Shown piece after piece: positions 10,303-21,569 of a stretch of 64,000 nucleotides of DNA. The notes below the pieces were generated by a model. The model worked only from the letters and a program-made list of their open reading frames with translations, did no database searches and had not been told where the DNA came from. Both the position numbers and the translations under genes were made by a program. The stretch is taken from contig WTXG01000011.1 in assembly GCA_022496185.1 (NCBI GenBank), forward strand, positions 62,001 to 126,000, given 5' to 3'. Numbering within the stretch: position 1 is the stretch's first letter; each line of letters starts with the position of its first letter. Source of the stretch: Multifurca ochricompacta. Its lineage: Eukaryota; Basidiomycota; Agaricomycetes; Russulales; Russulaceae.

Positions 10303-12139
10303 TCACCACTGAGCGTGTCGAATGCCCGTTGAGCCTGTGATGATCGTGGCATTCATATATGTAGCACGGTGCAAATGGACATGCGGGTGTGGAAGCTGTT
10401 GTTGATGCTGATGTTGATAAGGTAACACGCCCACGAACGGGACCGGCGCAGGGTGATACCCTCGCGGAGGGTACCCATGATAAGGAGGCAGACCGCCGAA
10501 TGTCACTGCGGGTGGGGGCGGCGGATACTGTGGGGGAGGGTGCCCAGGGAAAGCATAGAATGCAGGTGGTGGGAATGTGAATGTGCCGACTGATGCCGGC
10601 GCCGCAAGTTGTACGCTCTGAGCTAGCCGATGGTCATGGCCATGAGGACGTCTTGGAGGGCCGGATGTCACTGAATGAGCATTGGCGGCAAGAGTAGAAG
10701 ATCCGTCGAGTGAACCGGACGTACGCCGAGCGTGTTTGCTCTGCGTCTGCTGTTTTTTCTTCCAGTCACGTGCGAGTTTCGGCGCGGGTGCAGTGAAGAT
10801 CACTCCTTCGTTATCGGAAAGTTCCGAATCTTCGGTGGGAGTGCGATCACGTGAACTGTTAGCTTGGCTTTCATCGGCCAGACGAATCCAACCATCGTTG
10901 CCCTTCTGGAAGAGCTGCTTGACCGTCGTATTGTTCAATCCCGCTCGTCGGTTCTTAGTGGGCGTACTCAGATTACCATTTACGCGTGTGGTTGGCGCCT
11001 TCGTTCGCCCACGCGGAACAACAGCAGAGCGCAATCTATCAACTATCTCCCGAGTGCGTGATTGCTGCCTCATCGGGCGGTCAGGGGATGTGACGAGAAA
11101 ATGAGGAATCTCGACATCTTCTGACAGTGTTGACTCTGACTCAAGCTCGAGGTCATTCTCCTCTTTGTGGAAGTCTCCACTAGGTGGCAGGGAGCTGCTT
11201 CGTGTCTGTGAGAATTCTGAACGCAACTCGTCGGAGGCGAGGGGGGAACCGGACGAGTATGAAATAGAAGGAGACGACGGAACGCGAGGGATGTGGAATT
11301 TGGGTAGATCGCCTGCGAGGAAGGATGTCTGTGGTCCGGAATCAGGGAAATCGCATAGCATCGTCAACGTACTAGTCATTGTGCTGTCATCCTCGCCTGC
11401 GAATGACCGCGCGGGTTTTGGCGTAGCAGGCGGCGCTTCCGATACCACCGATTGTTCCGAGTCCGTAAGGTCAATGACCTCCCGCGAACAGCGAGGGGGT
11501 TCCTTCGTGGAGGATCGAGGTCGAGGTCAAGTATTGAAGTAATGCTTTCTGCAGGTGGCGGACTCTCGTTTAAATCTGGACGAAAGATAACCGCATCGTG
11601 GGGGGCGATTCTGTGACCACCCAGAACCGACGTAGTGTACTCGTTCCAAAATCCCTCCGGGTTTTCAATGGGAGAGCATCACCGAGTAAGAGGGAAACGC
11701 GTCGTGCTAGAATCGCAATCTCTCCCGTTGTCTGATGATCTGGCGCTATAATCCCGACAGCACGTTCAAGTTGGTCCACCATGTCCAGTACCATCTTCAC
11801 CCCGACCAGTTCCAAGTTCAATTCCTGGTTTCCATGAACTCCGATCTCTTTCCTCGCATCACAAAAAAACGTCCCTTCACCATCCACGTAACGCCACTCT
11901 TGACAGCTCCCACAACATACCTCTGCTCCCCGGATATTTTTGACAATTCGGAGGAGAGATTCATGCCAGTAAAGAGAATTCTTCGCTGCTATTTCTGGGC
12001 GACGTGGCGGCCTGGACTGGTGAGGTTCGCGGTCGATCCAGGACAAAGGGCAAGGAGCAAGGCTGAGCGGTGTGCGCCACCAGTCGTCTGCAATGACCTC
12101 CCAATCTGCATCTTCGAGAGGAGCAGAATTGTCCGGCAT
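10303..12139 (-). CDS. hypothetical disordered protein with a SUMO-interacting-like motif and a Pro/His-rich tail
   Basis: I do not recognise the family. I start it at the ATG at 12139 (MPDNSAPLEDADWEVIADDW); an in-frame ATG at 12244 would add 35 residues. The N-terminal third looks folded (SLYWHESLLRIVKNI, QELNLELVGVKMVLDMVDQL, LARRVSLLLGDALPL). Next comes an acidic segment and EVIDLTDSEQS, which has the form of a SUMO-interacting motif (hydrophobic V-I-D-L followed by acids). The rest is Ser/Thr-rich with basic stretches (DWKKKQQTQSKHARR) and a Pro-, Tyr- and His-rich C-terminus (HPPPQYPPPPP, QHQHQQQLPHPHVHLH). It ends at 10303. Two breaks, one in TTTT near 11655 and one in GGG near 11492, are each repaired by one base. 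A nuclear role is plausible but inferred. Confidence 0.65.
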
Positions 12140-12579
12140 CAGATGGGATGGAGCACTGCAGGATGGCGGAGAAAGGGAAAGAGTGTCACCCAGTGAGCCC
12201 CAAAAGGAAAGGAGGTAGAGGTGGTGCTCACAAGGTTGGATCATGCAGCCGAACAGCCGCCACTAAGAAGCGAGACGGTCAGGGCAGACGATGACAACAA
12301 TGGCGGTGATTATTGTCGGTTGCTTAGGCCTGCATGTGTTTATGGGCTGTACACGCAAACGGACCACACACGTTGTGTCGTGTTGAGGAAGTTCAGCTCA
12401 TACGCTCATACCAAAGTAGTTCATCTCCCACCGGACTCAGCCGGTCCAAGTTTTCACACACCTACTAGCATCCCAACGTAAACAATGAAATATAATTATC
12501 AAGTACAATTAAGTGGGGAGAACAATATTTGCCCATCAATCTTAGGGCATCAGGCGCGATCTTCGTCGCCACCTTATCC
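12140..12579. other. intergenic, same-strand genes
   Basis: This stretch separates two minus-strand genes of unknown function. It should hold the promoter of the first and the terminator of the second. No repeat or other element stands out. Confidence 0.45.
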
Positions 12580-13330
12580 TTAAATCCCTTCGATATGAAC
12601 GCTGATCTCTTTCGTGACCAGTATCTCAATAATATCAATGCCCTCAGTTGGATCCTTCTCTGGTGCCCAGTTGTCAATAGAAAAGGCCTGAAGGAGGGGA
12701 GAAGCCGTCCGCGAAATGGGCTCGTGGGGCGCGAAGGGATGGGTGACATGCTACGAATCAAGTTAGTCGTGGAGTTCAATGGCAAGGTGCGAAGTCGGCG
12801 GCTGACACTCGAAAGCATCGCATGATATGCCGATGGACTTGCATGACCAGAAAGAGTGTCCGATGACTGTAGAAGGGGGCTAGTGGGCATGACATTGGAT
12901 GAAAGCGATCAGAAGTTGTGCTATCGAAGTGGGAGCAGGGTGGATTTATTGCTGGCGCGAGCCATTCTAGAGAATTGGGGGAACCGCTATTCCAAAAGTG
13001 AGGGCTAGTAGGCCTCGACCGCTGGGTAAAAATCGGAGAGATCGGCGATGGGCTACCTGACCGTGAAAAAACTCTTGTCGAACCATCACTCTGATAGAAA
13101 AGTGGCTGCATAGGGAATGCGAAAGCATTGGGGACTCTGGGTAATGGTGCGATAAGCGACGCCGTACTGTCGAGAATTTGACGCGGCTGGGAGACGTCCT
13201 CAGATGAAGGGGTGATTTGTATCAACAAGTCCTTATCAAGCGCGTCCGAGAGAGAGAATGTAGGATCCATAAGACTGTTACATGACAGTGCTTTGGCGGA
13301 AGGAGGAGGTAGCGGAGTGCTCGAAGACAT
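12580..13330 (-). CDS. hypothetical Ser/Pro-rich protein
   Basis: I do not recognise this protein of about 250 residues. It begins at ATG 13330 (MSSSTPLPPPSAKALSC) and is rich in Ser and Pro with many SP sites (FSRSGSPSPISPIFTQRSRP, TSPHFWNSGSPNSLEWLAP). A block SAYHAMLSSVSRRLRTLPL follows. The frame must change near 12896 and again in a CCC run near 12705 to reach a compact C-terminus, AFSIDNWAPEKDPTEGIDII followed by EILVTKEISVHIEGI and TAA at 12580-12582. That C-terminus looks conserved and mostly beta/alpha, so I prefer it to the longer out-of-frame alternative that runs to 12465. No targeting signal is evident. Likely a disordered phosphoprotein with a short structured tail. Confidence 0.6.
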
Positions 13331-15432
13331 GCATTGAGAGGAGTTAAGAGAGGCATGGTATCAAGAGCCGAACGTGCCGCGGGGAGAAGAGGAGAGTGCG
13401 GGGTTCGATCGAAGAGGCATCTCTGATAGCTGGCGGGATCTCACCACGGGCGTTGCCTACAAAAAAGCATCTCTCTCCTCGCATGTGGGCTATAGAGGGA
13501 GTCCGGTGAGGTCCCGAACATAAACAAGAGCGAATACAAACATACAGAGGAACGATGAGAGAGGTTGTAGCGTTGGGCATCCATTGCATACATCGTGGTG
13601 TTGTAAGGTTATTGTGTTGTAGGTCGTTGATCTAACACTTAGGCAAAGGGAGCACCACGGTAAATAAGCCATTTTATATGAAAGCTAGTAAGACCCTGTT
13701 ATAGTGTGGAAGAGAGCGCCAGCCATACCAACCACAAACTTTCCGAAGTAAAAAACAAAACTTGTGGTTGTATTGTGTTGGGAAGTCGCCGGAGTGGCCT
13801 TTGCGTTTGGGAAAAGCCATGGAAAGAAGTCAGAATTCCACGAATGGAGAAGAGTCCCTCTCTGATATAAGGCGAGAGGATGTCTAGGAACAGTCAGAAG
13901 AACAACAGTACACGACGATCGAGCGCATGCCCAAAGAGGTGGGAAAACAAGGCGTACCGTCGCCTCTAGAGCTGATACATCCTGCAGACTCCTCGCAACC
14001 AATGTGCAGGTGGAGATATTGTCGGAGACGAGGGGAGGATCTCAGTCGTGGACGATAGTCAAGACAGCAGCCTGTGCGACAACGAAGATCATGAAGCAGT
14101 CATTTTGATAGCGCGACGCGTGAGGATTGTTCGTCTTTGCCAAGCCAAGCAGACAACGCTTCCTTCAGTACGTCCTTGACCTGCAATATTCAAAAATGCT
14201 TAATGCTCAGCTGACAGCGGATACTATACAAGTTGCAATCATACGAATGAGTGTACCTAGGACTCACTCAGAGCGAATCATCAAGGTCTCACAAAAAGTC
14301 AAAAAGGACAACTTGCGTAGTTCTCCCTGTGTCTATGTGTGAAGCATGAAATGACATTTACAAAAGATTGGGGGATATCCTCGACGGTTCACGCTCTTTG
14401 TGTTGTGTTGTAACTTGTGATTGTGTTGTGAACGAATTGTGACTACGTCCAGCGGTTCACCGGCCCGATATCTGACCCTCGGTTGGTTTTGTTTTTCTTA
14501 CCTTTCTTACAACCTTTCAATGAATATGAGCCCAATATTGCCTCATTCCTTCACAAGTCTATATCGCCTGTTTCTACGCGCATCATCGGCATCTGTTCTG
14601 CATCATAGAGCGGCGACACGCTATATTCGTCCCTCTTCAGACCTACTTTTCGCGAGGCCGCTCTTGTCTTTCACAAACGTCATGATCCAACTTTGGGGTC
14701 CTCTGAGAGGGCACAGTTCGAAAAATGGTTACACATATGGGAGTTGACGAGTGAGTGTTAAGTGCGTGCGCGCTTGAATCAGTTGTCGAACTTGATCCAT
14801 AGTGGATAGAACCCTTTCGCTTCTTACTACATCAGCCCAGTCTCGAGGTCTTGCCCATAGGCTGACGCGCAATCTCTCATTTTTGCATTTTGGGTTCCAC
14901 CAATATCAAGACAACACCCGCTATGGTGCCACACGACCTTGGGACCCACACCAGAAAGAATATAAGCCAGCGCGGGAAGCTCGCCCCTCTCAAATAAAGA
15001 TCGACAAGTTTGACAGCCAGTGCTGGGGAGCATTGGAAGAGACTGCAAGGATGGCTGAAGGAAAGAGTAGGCTTACACTTGGCAGAATGGAGTTTCGTCT
15101 GCGAAGAACCTAGAAACATCTTCGTGGCTTGTGTCGATCGCTGGTCATTGCCACACGCTTTTCGAATGCGACATCATCAGCTTGATTGTTTAAGGGCATA
15201 TTGATTAAGTCATACTTCACTCTAACGTTCCCCTTGGTGCCACAGCCACAAGCAGCCGCTTTAGTGTGCACGCTTGCAAGCACACCACAAATACGTGGTT
15301 ACTCTGATGTGTCATGTCCCCCAGTTGTGGCTAGTGGGGCATTTTATATCCTCCATTTCGTGCTTATATTGTGTCGCCCTATAAGGTGAGCAGAACCTTT
15401 TTCTTCGCACCCGTTCCTCAGCACATCCCGCT
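13331..15432. other. 2.1 kb without a supported gene
   Basis: This stretch lies between divergent genes. A minus-strand open frame at 13685-14002 and plus-strand frames at 14421-14747 and 14802-15113 have no recognisable motif. Around 14860-15100 the minus strand reads CQTCRSLFERGELPALAYIL in one frame, which could be an exon, but I cannot extend it. The upstream part probably includes long leaders and promoters for the genes on both sides. Confidence 0.4.
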
Positions 15433-16482
15433 ATGTCACAGTCTGTCCCGGAGGACTCATTACTGGCCCCACTTCTCAACTCGCCTATTAGTTCTCACAA
15501 CCGCCTTCACCGCCGGTCGAGTTGCTCGTCAATACCGCGCTCAGTAAATGTCTGCAGCTCAATCTGGGCCTTTGACAAGAGCAGCGAGGATTTACGCATT
15601 CCGGTGAGCTGTGGGGACATGGAGACCTACATGGCACCGCTGCTCCGCAGTCTTGATGGAATTGGAGAAGCACAAGATGACGTTCCAGAGCTTGCACATA
15701 CTTCTCCTTCTGAGGGGTTCACTTCCCAGGCGAAGGCAACTCATTATGATGATAGTCTCTCCGAGAGTCTTTCAAACTATCAATTTGACGTCGCGGAACA
15801 ACAGTCCCCAGAGCATCCCAATGTGTCTGAGGGCAACCTTTCCACAGTCCAGGCACCTGAAACTACTCGTTATAACCGATCGTTCGTATCGGGCACGCCC
15901 TCAACTCAAGAGGCGCCGCAGCCACCTTGTTCTTCTCATACCCCATCAGGTCTTGGTCATATTCTCCCTCCTGCACCCCTCCGAGTAACCAGGCCGATTT
16001 CATCAAGCCGTGGGACTCAACCGCTCCAAATCGACCATTTAAAAAAGCGCCTAGTGTCGGGGAGCAGCCCCCAGCGAGCACCTCGACTTGAAGGTTTTAA
16101 TTGGCATCCCTCGGCAAGACCAATTCATAAGGCGGCCACGCAAGTGAACCTGCGTGAAGCCTATAAGAGAACTAGTCCCCTCGAAGAACGGCGGGTACAG
16201 CTGTGGGGGGTCACGCCTATCGTTCAACCTTCGCTTCATCCGCTTCCTGAAACTCCCAGTGCATCTCAGGAGGTCCCTATCACCACACTATTCTCGACAG
16301 GTCTCATCCCCCTTGAGTACGCACAGGATAAATTCAAACATGCTCATTGTTTGGAACGACTATCGCCTCAGATTCGAAACCAGTCTCATATTGCCGATTC
16401 TTCAATCTCAACTTCCGGCAACCGCAGCCCACGAGCACTCGGTTGGGCATTCAGCCGTGCATTTAAGAAGCAGAGAGGGTGA
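15433..16482 (+). CDS. hypothetical protein, intact 349-residue frame
   Basis: I do not recognise this protein. It is an uninterrupted single-exon frame of 349 residues from MSQSVPEDSLLAPLLNSP to AFSRAFKKQRG. It is Ser-, Pro- and Gln-rich throughout, with acidic stretches in the first half (SLDGIGEAQDDVPELAH, DDSLSESLSNYQFDVAEQQS) and a more basic second half (IDHLKKRLVSG, NLREAYKRTSPLEERRVQLW). It has no signal peptide, membrane segment or zinc-binding pattern. The block from about residue 210 to 260 (FNWHPSARPIHKAATQVNLR) is the least biased and the best candidate for a conserved domain. Unlike most neighbours it has no frame break. Confidence 0.6.
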   Translation: MSQSVPEDSLLAPLLNSPISSHNRLHRRSSCSSIPRSVNVCSSIWAFDKSSEDLRIPVSCGDMETYMAPLLRSLDGIGEAQDDVPELAHTSPSEGFTSQAKATHYDDSLSESLSNYQFDVAEQQSPEHPNVSEGNLSTVQAPETTRYNRSFVSGTPSTQEAPQPPCSSHTPSGLGHILPPAPLRVTRPISSSRGTQPLQIDHLKKRLVSGSSPQRAPRLEGFNWHPSARPIHKAATQVNLREAYKRTSPLEERRVQLWGVTPIVQPSLHPLPETPSASQEVPITTLFSTGLIPLEYAQDKFKHAHCLERLSPQIRNQSHIADSSISTSGNRSPRALGWAFSRAFKKQRG

Positions 16483-16800
16483 CACAGGATATGATGTGAA
16501 GCAGCACGAGACCCGTTTTTGACCGAGTGCAGCCTTATTTTTATGTATTTACATTTCCTGTTTTTTAGTTAGCATACGCACAGATCCTGAGTTGAGTTTC
16601 GACTCAATGGAAGCCTCCTTCCTGGTGCTCGTGTTCTTGAGTGCCAATGGTGGTCCGTAAAAACTTTCCTTGGAGGTATGTGCCTGGGTTTGTTAGAAGG
16701 GGTAACCGACCCTCTTCACGGCAGGCAGCATCTCTGATGATGGTAGTAGTCTGAAGCTCATAGTCCTTCTACGGCCACGATTCAAACTTACGTAAGAGTG
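16483..16800. other. intergenic, promoter of BTB gene
   Basis: This 318-base gap separates two same-strand genes and should hold the BTB gene promoter. Nothing distinctive is seen in it. Confidence 0.4.
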
Positions 16801-17958
16801 ATGTCTACCCTCTTCGCGTTCGGCTCTCAGCTCTCGCCCTCTACCCCTGGCGGCATGAGTTCGTATATCATCCCTGATCGTAGAGCAGAGCGATATTTCC
16901 CAGTCACCCTGACGCCAACTTCTTCAGTTGCATCGACTGTTGTCTCCTTCGATTCACTCGATTCCGCTCAAATCAGTGCAATACTCGAGGATAATGTCCC
17001 TACGCGGCCATCGGCACCATCAGAACATTCAATGACAGTGAACACAAGTGCTCTGCCATCGTCCACACCAGCTACTTATCCATGTGTGCAGCATGAGCGC
17101 TTCTTTTTCGATGATGGAAACATCACCTTTCTCGTGCGTCGTATGGATCCTAATATTGCTATCTGCCGGTTCCATGAAACATCCTCACAGGCCGAGGGCA
17201 TTCTCTATCGTGTCCATCGTTATTTCTTCTGTCGTGATTCGAATGAATTCAGGTCACGCCTCTCAAAGATCCCCACCCACGATGGTGCCTCATCTCCCCC
17301 TGTTGTCTCTCTCGAGAATGTGAAGTCCAAGGACTTTGATGCGTTTCTGTCCATTCTATACCCTCCGTATGTTCTTGATATATATCCGACTCAACCGTAG
17401 CTACGTACTCAAATTTGGCGTAGGAATTTCAACACATGGGAGGAACGCCCATTCGAAGAGTGGTCATCTATATTAGAGTTGTCCACTCGATGGGGTTTCA
17501 CCAACATCCGCGACTTGGCTGTCCGTTGTTTGAAGCCTCCGAGTTCCAACCAACGACTCATCTTGGGACGAAAATACGCCATTGATGCGTGGATAGTCCC
17601 CGCTCTGGTGGATTTGTGTCAGAGGCTCGATCCACTTAGCCTCGACGAAGCTCGTCTCATGAATTTTGAGGATGTCGTGCTCATTGGATCTGTCCGGGAG
17701 CGCGTCCGATCGCATACGCTCGCTGTCGAGAAAACGGAAATTGAGGGTTGTATTGATGCATGGATGAATGAGAAGCCGTGGAGCCAAGGAAGAGTGTCTC
17801 AGTTCCACCGGGCAGCCGTGAGTGTTCCACTGTTTTACAGCCATGTAGCGCCGTGCCACTTAACCCAGATGATTGGCTCTAAAGCCCCTCCAGATCACCC
17901 TTTCTTTGGAGGAGCTCCTGAACCTAGTCTCGGGTTCAACAAGGCGAGGAGAAAGTGA
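16801..17958 (+). CDS. BTB/POZ domain protein
   Basis: Two exons joined by a 57-nt intron (17367-17423, GTATGT...TAG) encode about 365 residues. The N-terminal 90 residues are Ser/Pro-rich and likely disordered. From about residue 100 there is a fungal BTB/POZ domain: FFFDDGNITFLV, then LYRVHRYFFCRDSNEFRSRL, VVSLENVKSKDFDAFLSILY, and after the intron FNTWEERPFEEWSSILELST and RWGFTNIRDLAVRCL. A helical BACK-like tail follows (KYAIDAWIVPALVDLCQRLD, then the acidic block LDEARLMNFEDVVLIGSVRE). Large families of such BTB proteins are typical of Agaricomycetes; most have no known partner. BTB domains dimerise and often act as Cullin-3 adaptors, but that is not shown here. The fold is clear; the function is unknown. 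Confidence 0.85.
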
Positions 17959-20042
17959 AGTATCTCTCCACCCCAGGGGGAGATGCACAATGGGGGGTAT
18001 AATGCCATACTTATGGCAATATGGAAAATAGTAGTGCACAGTGTAGAGCGTACCAAATTAACGGACATGATGTATATGTGAGGTGTCGTATTTGTTACTC
18101 TCGTGTTATTGCGCTAGCCTTGAGAACCAGCTAAACCCACCTACAATTCATAAATTCCGTATGTATCAACATCTGCGTTGCGTTCCGAAACGTTCCTACG
18201 AAATGGTTCGAATGTAGTACTGTAAAAGCGCGTGTGGAAGCGCGAGAACGTGAGGACCACATGCGTGCCATGTAAATCATAATATATATATTATACTACT
18301 CATCAAGGTCGGTCTCAGAAAGGACGAGAGATGCTCAGTGCAATGAAGTGAGCACAACGAGATCGAAGCAATCTAACCGCTGATTACTGATAGTATGATA
18401 GATGGGCGCACTTACTGATGAACGATCGTGAAATGTCTTAGAATCACTTGATTTCTGTGATGGCTATGGCAGTCGGTGCTGACGAGCTCGCAGTAATATC
18501 CCAGCAAGCTGCCTGTTTTCCTATTCTATTCAACAACCTTTGCCTAGCCCTCTGTCTCTCTGTCTCTGCCACTGTCTCTGTCTCTCTCTGTCTGAGTTTT
18601 CTGCCAGACAATGTAGCGCCGAAAATTGCGCTCACAGAACAAGCTCCACTAGTCAACCCCATGCGTGAAATTTGAATTACAAAACAACCCCCATGTCATC
18701 AGTCGCATCAACAGACACAACACCTCATTCAATCTTATCACTGATTGACCCCCCGCGATGTGAGGCTTTTGGAGTCATAGCACCATTCCTATCCTGATTT
18801 ATGTGCCATTTTCTTTTTGCATTCGAATCTGTTGGACCCATGCTCAGACAATTAACCTAGCTCCTTAGAGGTCTTGAGCTGTGCTGCATGTGCTGTCACA
18901 ATACCCTTGACATCTTGCGCTACAGCCTGCAGTGCAGAGGTGAAGGATTCCTTCAGGAGTGTCACCTCCTGTTGGAGAGCTGTCACTTGGAGTGAGAGGA
19001 GGGGCCCTTGTTGGTGACTTGAGATCAAAGAGCTGGAGGAGGGAATGGCCTTGCAGATGGCCATCTGCCTCAGTGAGTGCCCAGATACCAGATGATAACA
19101 CTGCAAGCATTTATGACAGTGAGCTTGGAATTCAGGTTTGCATATAGCCAGGACATCAGCAACACAGCAAGGGATGTTGCTGGTGGGGTTGGAGGCGCAT
19201 GTTTATTTTACAGTCACAGGCCAGAGAGATGGTAGCACTATGTAGTTGAAAGGGATGACAAATTCGAAGGTTTAAATGAAAGGAAAAAAGGCAAGAAAGT
19301 ACTAGAGCCTGTCATAAAGATGTTTGAGATTAATTTACGGCGTCCCCCTTTGTTAAAACCTTGATGCCGGGACACATTAAAGTCCTAGCATGTAATAAGC
19401 AGGGTTTCACTTCATTCATTCATATCTTTAGCATCTAGTTTGACAAGTGACTTGGTTACCTAACCCCCGACGGCTCGCAGCGACGAGACGACGAACATGC
19501 GAGGACATAACACGATCAAGCGGCTTCCCAGTAACGATGACGGGCTGAATTTCAATTATGCAAGTTATGAACAATGAGCAATTAATCAATAGTAGTTGAA
19601 TTGATTAGAAGTTGTGAATTTGTGATCGGACTGAGACTTGAGCCAGAGATAAAGCTATCTTCCATAAGGTCAAGAAGGTGGGGTTGATCTATTAATCTGT
19701 TGTTACGAGAAGCGAACCTGAGCCGTGAATTTGCCTTTGCCTGGCATCTGGCGTAAATTTTGTCAACAAGTTTAACTGATGCCAGCTTCGGTTCCAAGGC
19801 GACCTCAAACGTGGAGGCGGAGGGTTGGGAGGTTGGGGAGCTTGTAGAAGTCTTTTGACTTTTAAATCAACACCGACTGACCACGGACACGGGAAAGTTC
19901 CACGTGTTTTTAACCGATAGCATCCGCATCGCGACTACTGAGGCCTGAGGAGACCTGGCAGGTGCTGTAAGAATAGGATATATCTTTGAATGCCATACCT
20001 TTCAGTTTACTCTTGCCCCCCACTTTGGTGACACTTCACGGT
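17959..20042. other. 2.1 kb without a supported gene
   Basis: No conserved coding frame is seen. A CT/GT-rich low-complexity tract lies at about 18540-18600. On the minus strand, 18852-19106 is open and ends in a heptad-like helix (VTALQQEVTLLKESFTSALQ), possibly a decayed mobile-element or coiled-coil gene. The last part is the promoter of the GGPP synthase gene. Confidence 0.4.
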
Positions 20043-21459
20043 ATGGCAGAGAAGTATCGAGAAGTACTTTCAATCCTTGACCACCCTCCATCCGGTTCAG
20101 AATCCAATGAGATGGCAAGTTCTCCACCAGATAAGACTGTTGATTCTAATCTTATCCTAGGCACTCATTGAGCCTTTCACATACATAACTTCAACTCCAG
20201 GCAAGGATTTCCGAGGAGCGATGATGCAGGCTTTCAACTGCTGGCTTCATGTCCCAGAGCCCAAGTTGCAAGTCATTGGGCATGTTGTTTCGATGCTCCA
20301 TAACGCCAGTCTTCTGTATGCTCTGTTTTTTTCACCACATTCCCGTTTCTTTTCTTCTAACAGTCTTAGAATCGATGACATAGAGGATAACTCACAGCTT
20401 CGGCGCGGGCGACCAGGTAGGTACTTTTATCGTAATGTGTTCCTTTCATCTCCAGACCTTGATTCCTCAACACTTTGTTAAGTTGCGCACAGGATTTACG
20501 GTGTTCCACAGACCATTAATTCCGCTAATTACGTGTACTTCCTGGCACTACAAGAGATTCTCAAACTCAAAGACCAAGGAGAGAAGACTGGGGGTACTGG
20601 GAGCAGACTACACTTTGAGAGTGACATGGACCAGATTGTGACCAGTCAGTACTCATATCTAAATCGTTGTAACATGGGTCTAACAACAGGGAATTCACAG
20701 CTGAATTACTCAATCTTCATCGTGGGCAAGGTCTTGATTTACTTTGGCGGGACTCACTGCGGTGCCCTTCAGAAGAAGAATACATCGCAATGGTCAATGA
20801 TAGTTAAGCAGTGGAGCCATTCCCTCCATGTCATAGGTTCTTATCTATGCCTTGGCAGAAACCGGTGGCTTGCTCCGCGTGGCTGTCAAGCTTATGATGG
20901 CATGTGCGAGCCAAAACATAAATGTGTTCGTTTCTTAGCGCTCTCTCATCCAGCGGGGACTCTAAATACACTTTAGCGATTACGTCCCTCTAGTCAACTT
21001 GATTGGGATTTACTTTCAAATCCGGGACGACTATATGAACCTTCAGGATGATCAGGTCTGCTACCACCTATGTGCCCACCCATCCGCCGTCTCTCACCCA
21101 GCACCAGTACTCCACGAACAAGGGCTTTGCTGAAGACCTTTCGGAGGGAAAGTTTTCCTTTCCTATCGTGCATGGCATTCACGCGGACACCACAAATAGG
21201 CGACTACTCAGTGCAGTAGCTTTTATCAAATTGGCTCACGGACGGGACTTACAGTATGATATCGCACAGATGTTCTTCAGAAGAGGCCAGGAACACCAAC
21301 CCTGAAACACCATGCGATATCTTACCTTCGCGATCACTCCAAATCTTTCGAGTACACGCGCGAGGTCCTGACAATACTGGAAAAACGCGTATTGACGAGA
21401 TAGAGCGACTGGGTGGAAACACCAGGCTACGAGATATCATACAAACACTCCACATCTAA
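20043..21459 (+). CDS. BTS1: geranylgeranyl diphosphate synthase
   Basis: This trans-prenyltransferase extends FPP with IPP to C20 GGPP for protein prenylation and terpenoids. The start is ATG 20043 ([18 protein letters not shown]). The family order is complete: [28 protein letters not shown], first Asp-rich motif [13 protein letters not shown], then VAHRIYG and [58 protein letters not shown], second Asp-rich motif [11 protein letters not shown], and [20 protein letters not shown]. It ends [20 protein letters not shown] and TAA at 21457-21459. About seven short introns cut it; the first (donor GCAAGT, about 20117-20160) is of the GC-AG class. Two breaks, in GG near 20691 and AAAAA near 21383, are each cured by one base. 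The residue before the first Asp-rich motif sets chain length in this family. The gene is convergent with GCN1, 110 bases apart. Confidence 0.95.
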
Positions 21460-21569
21460 CCAGTCTTTCTCTTGGCTTTTTTTTGCCAACCAGGACTGGC
21501 TCACTTGTGGGCTTGTAGTTACTTGTTATCGTACAGTGCGAAAACAGCGGCGGGAACATTCATGATAAA

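Noticed and set aside
13685..14002. Minus-strand 105-residue frame
   Set aside because: Composition is not clearly coding, no motif, no splice partner; left as non-coding.
18195..18225. tRNA T-loop-like GGTTCGAATG
   Set aside because: No matching acceptor, D or anticodon stems around it.
18410..18486. Possible C/D-box snoRNA (TGATGA near 18415, CTGA near 18478)
   Set aside because: The boxes are present but the terminal stem is weak and no antisense element could be identified by eye; chance occurrence is likely.
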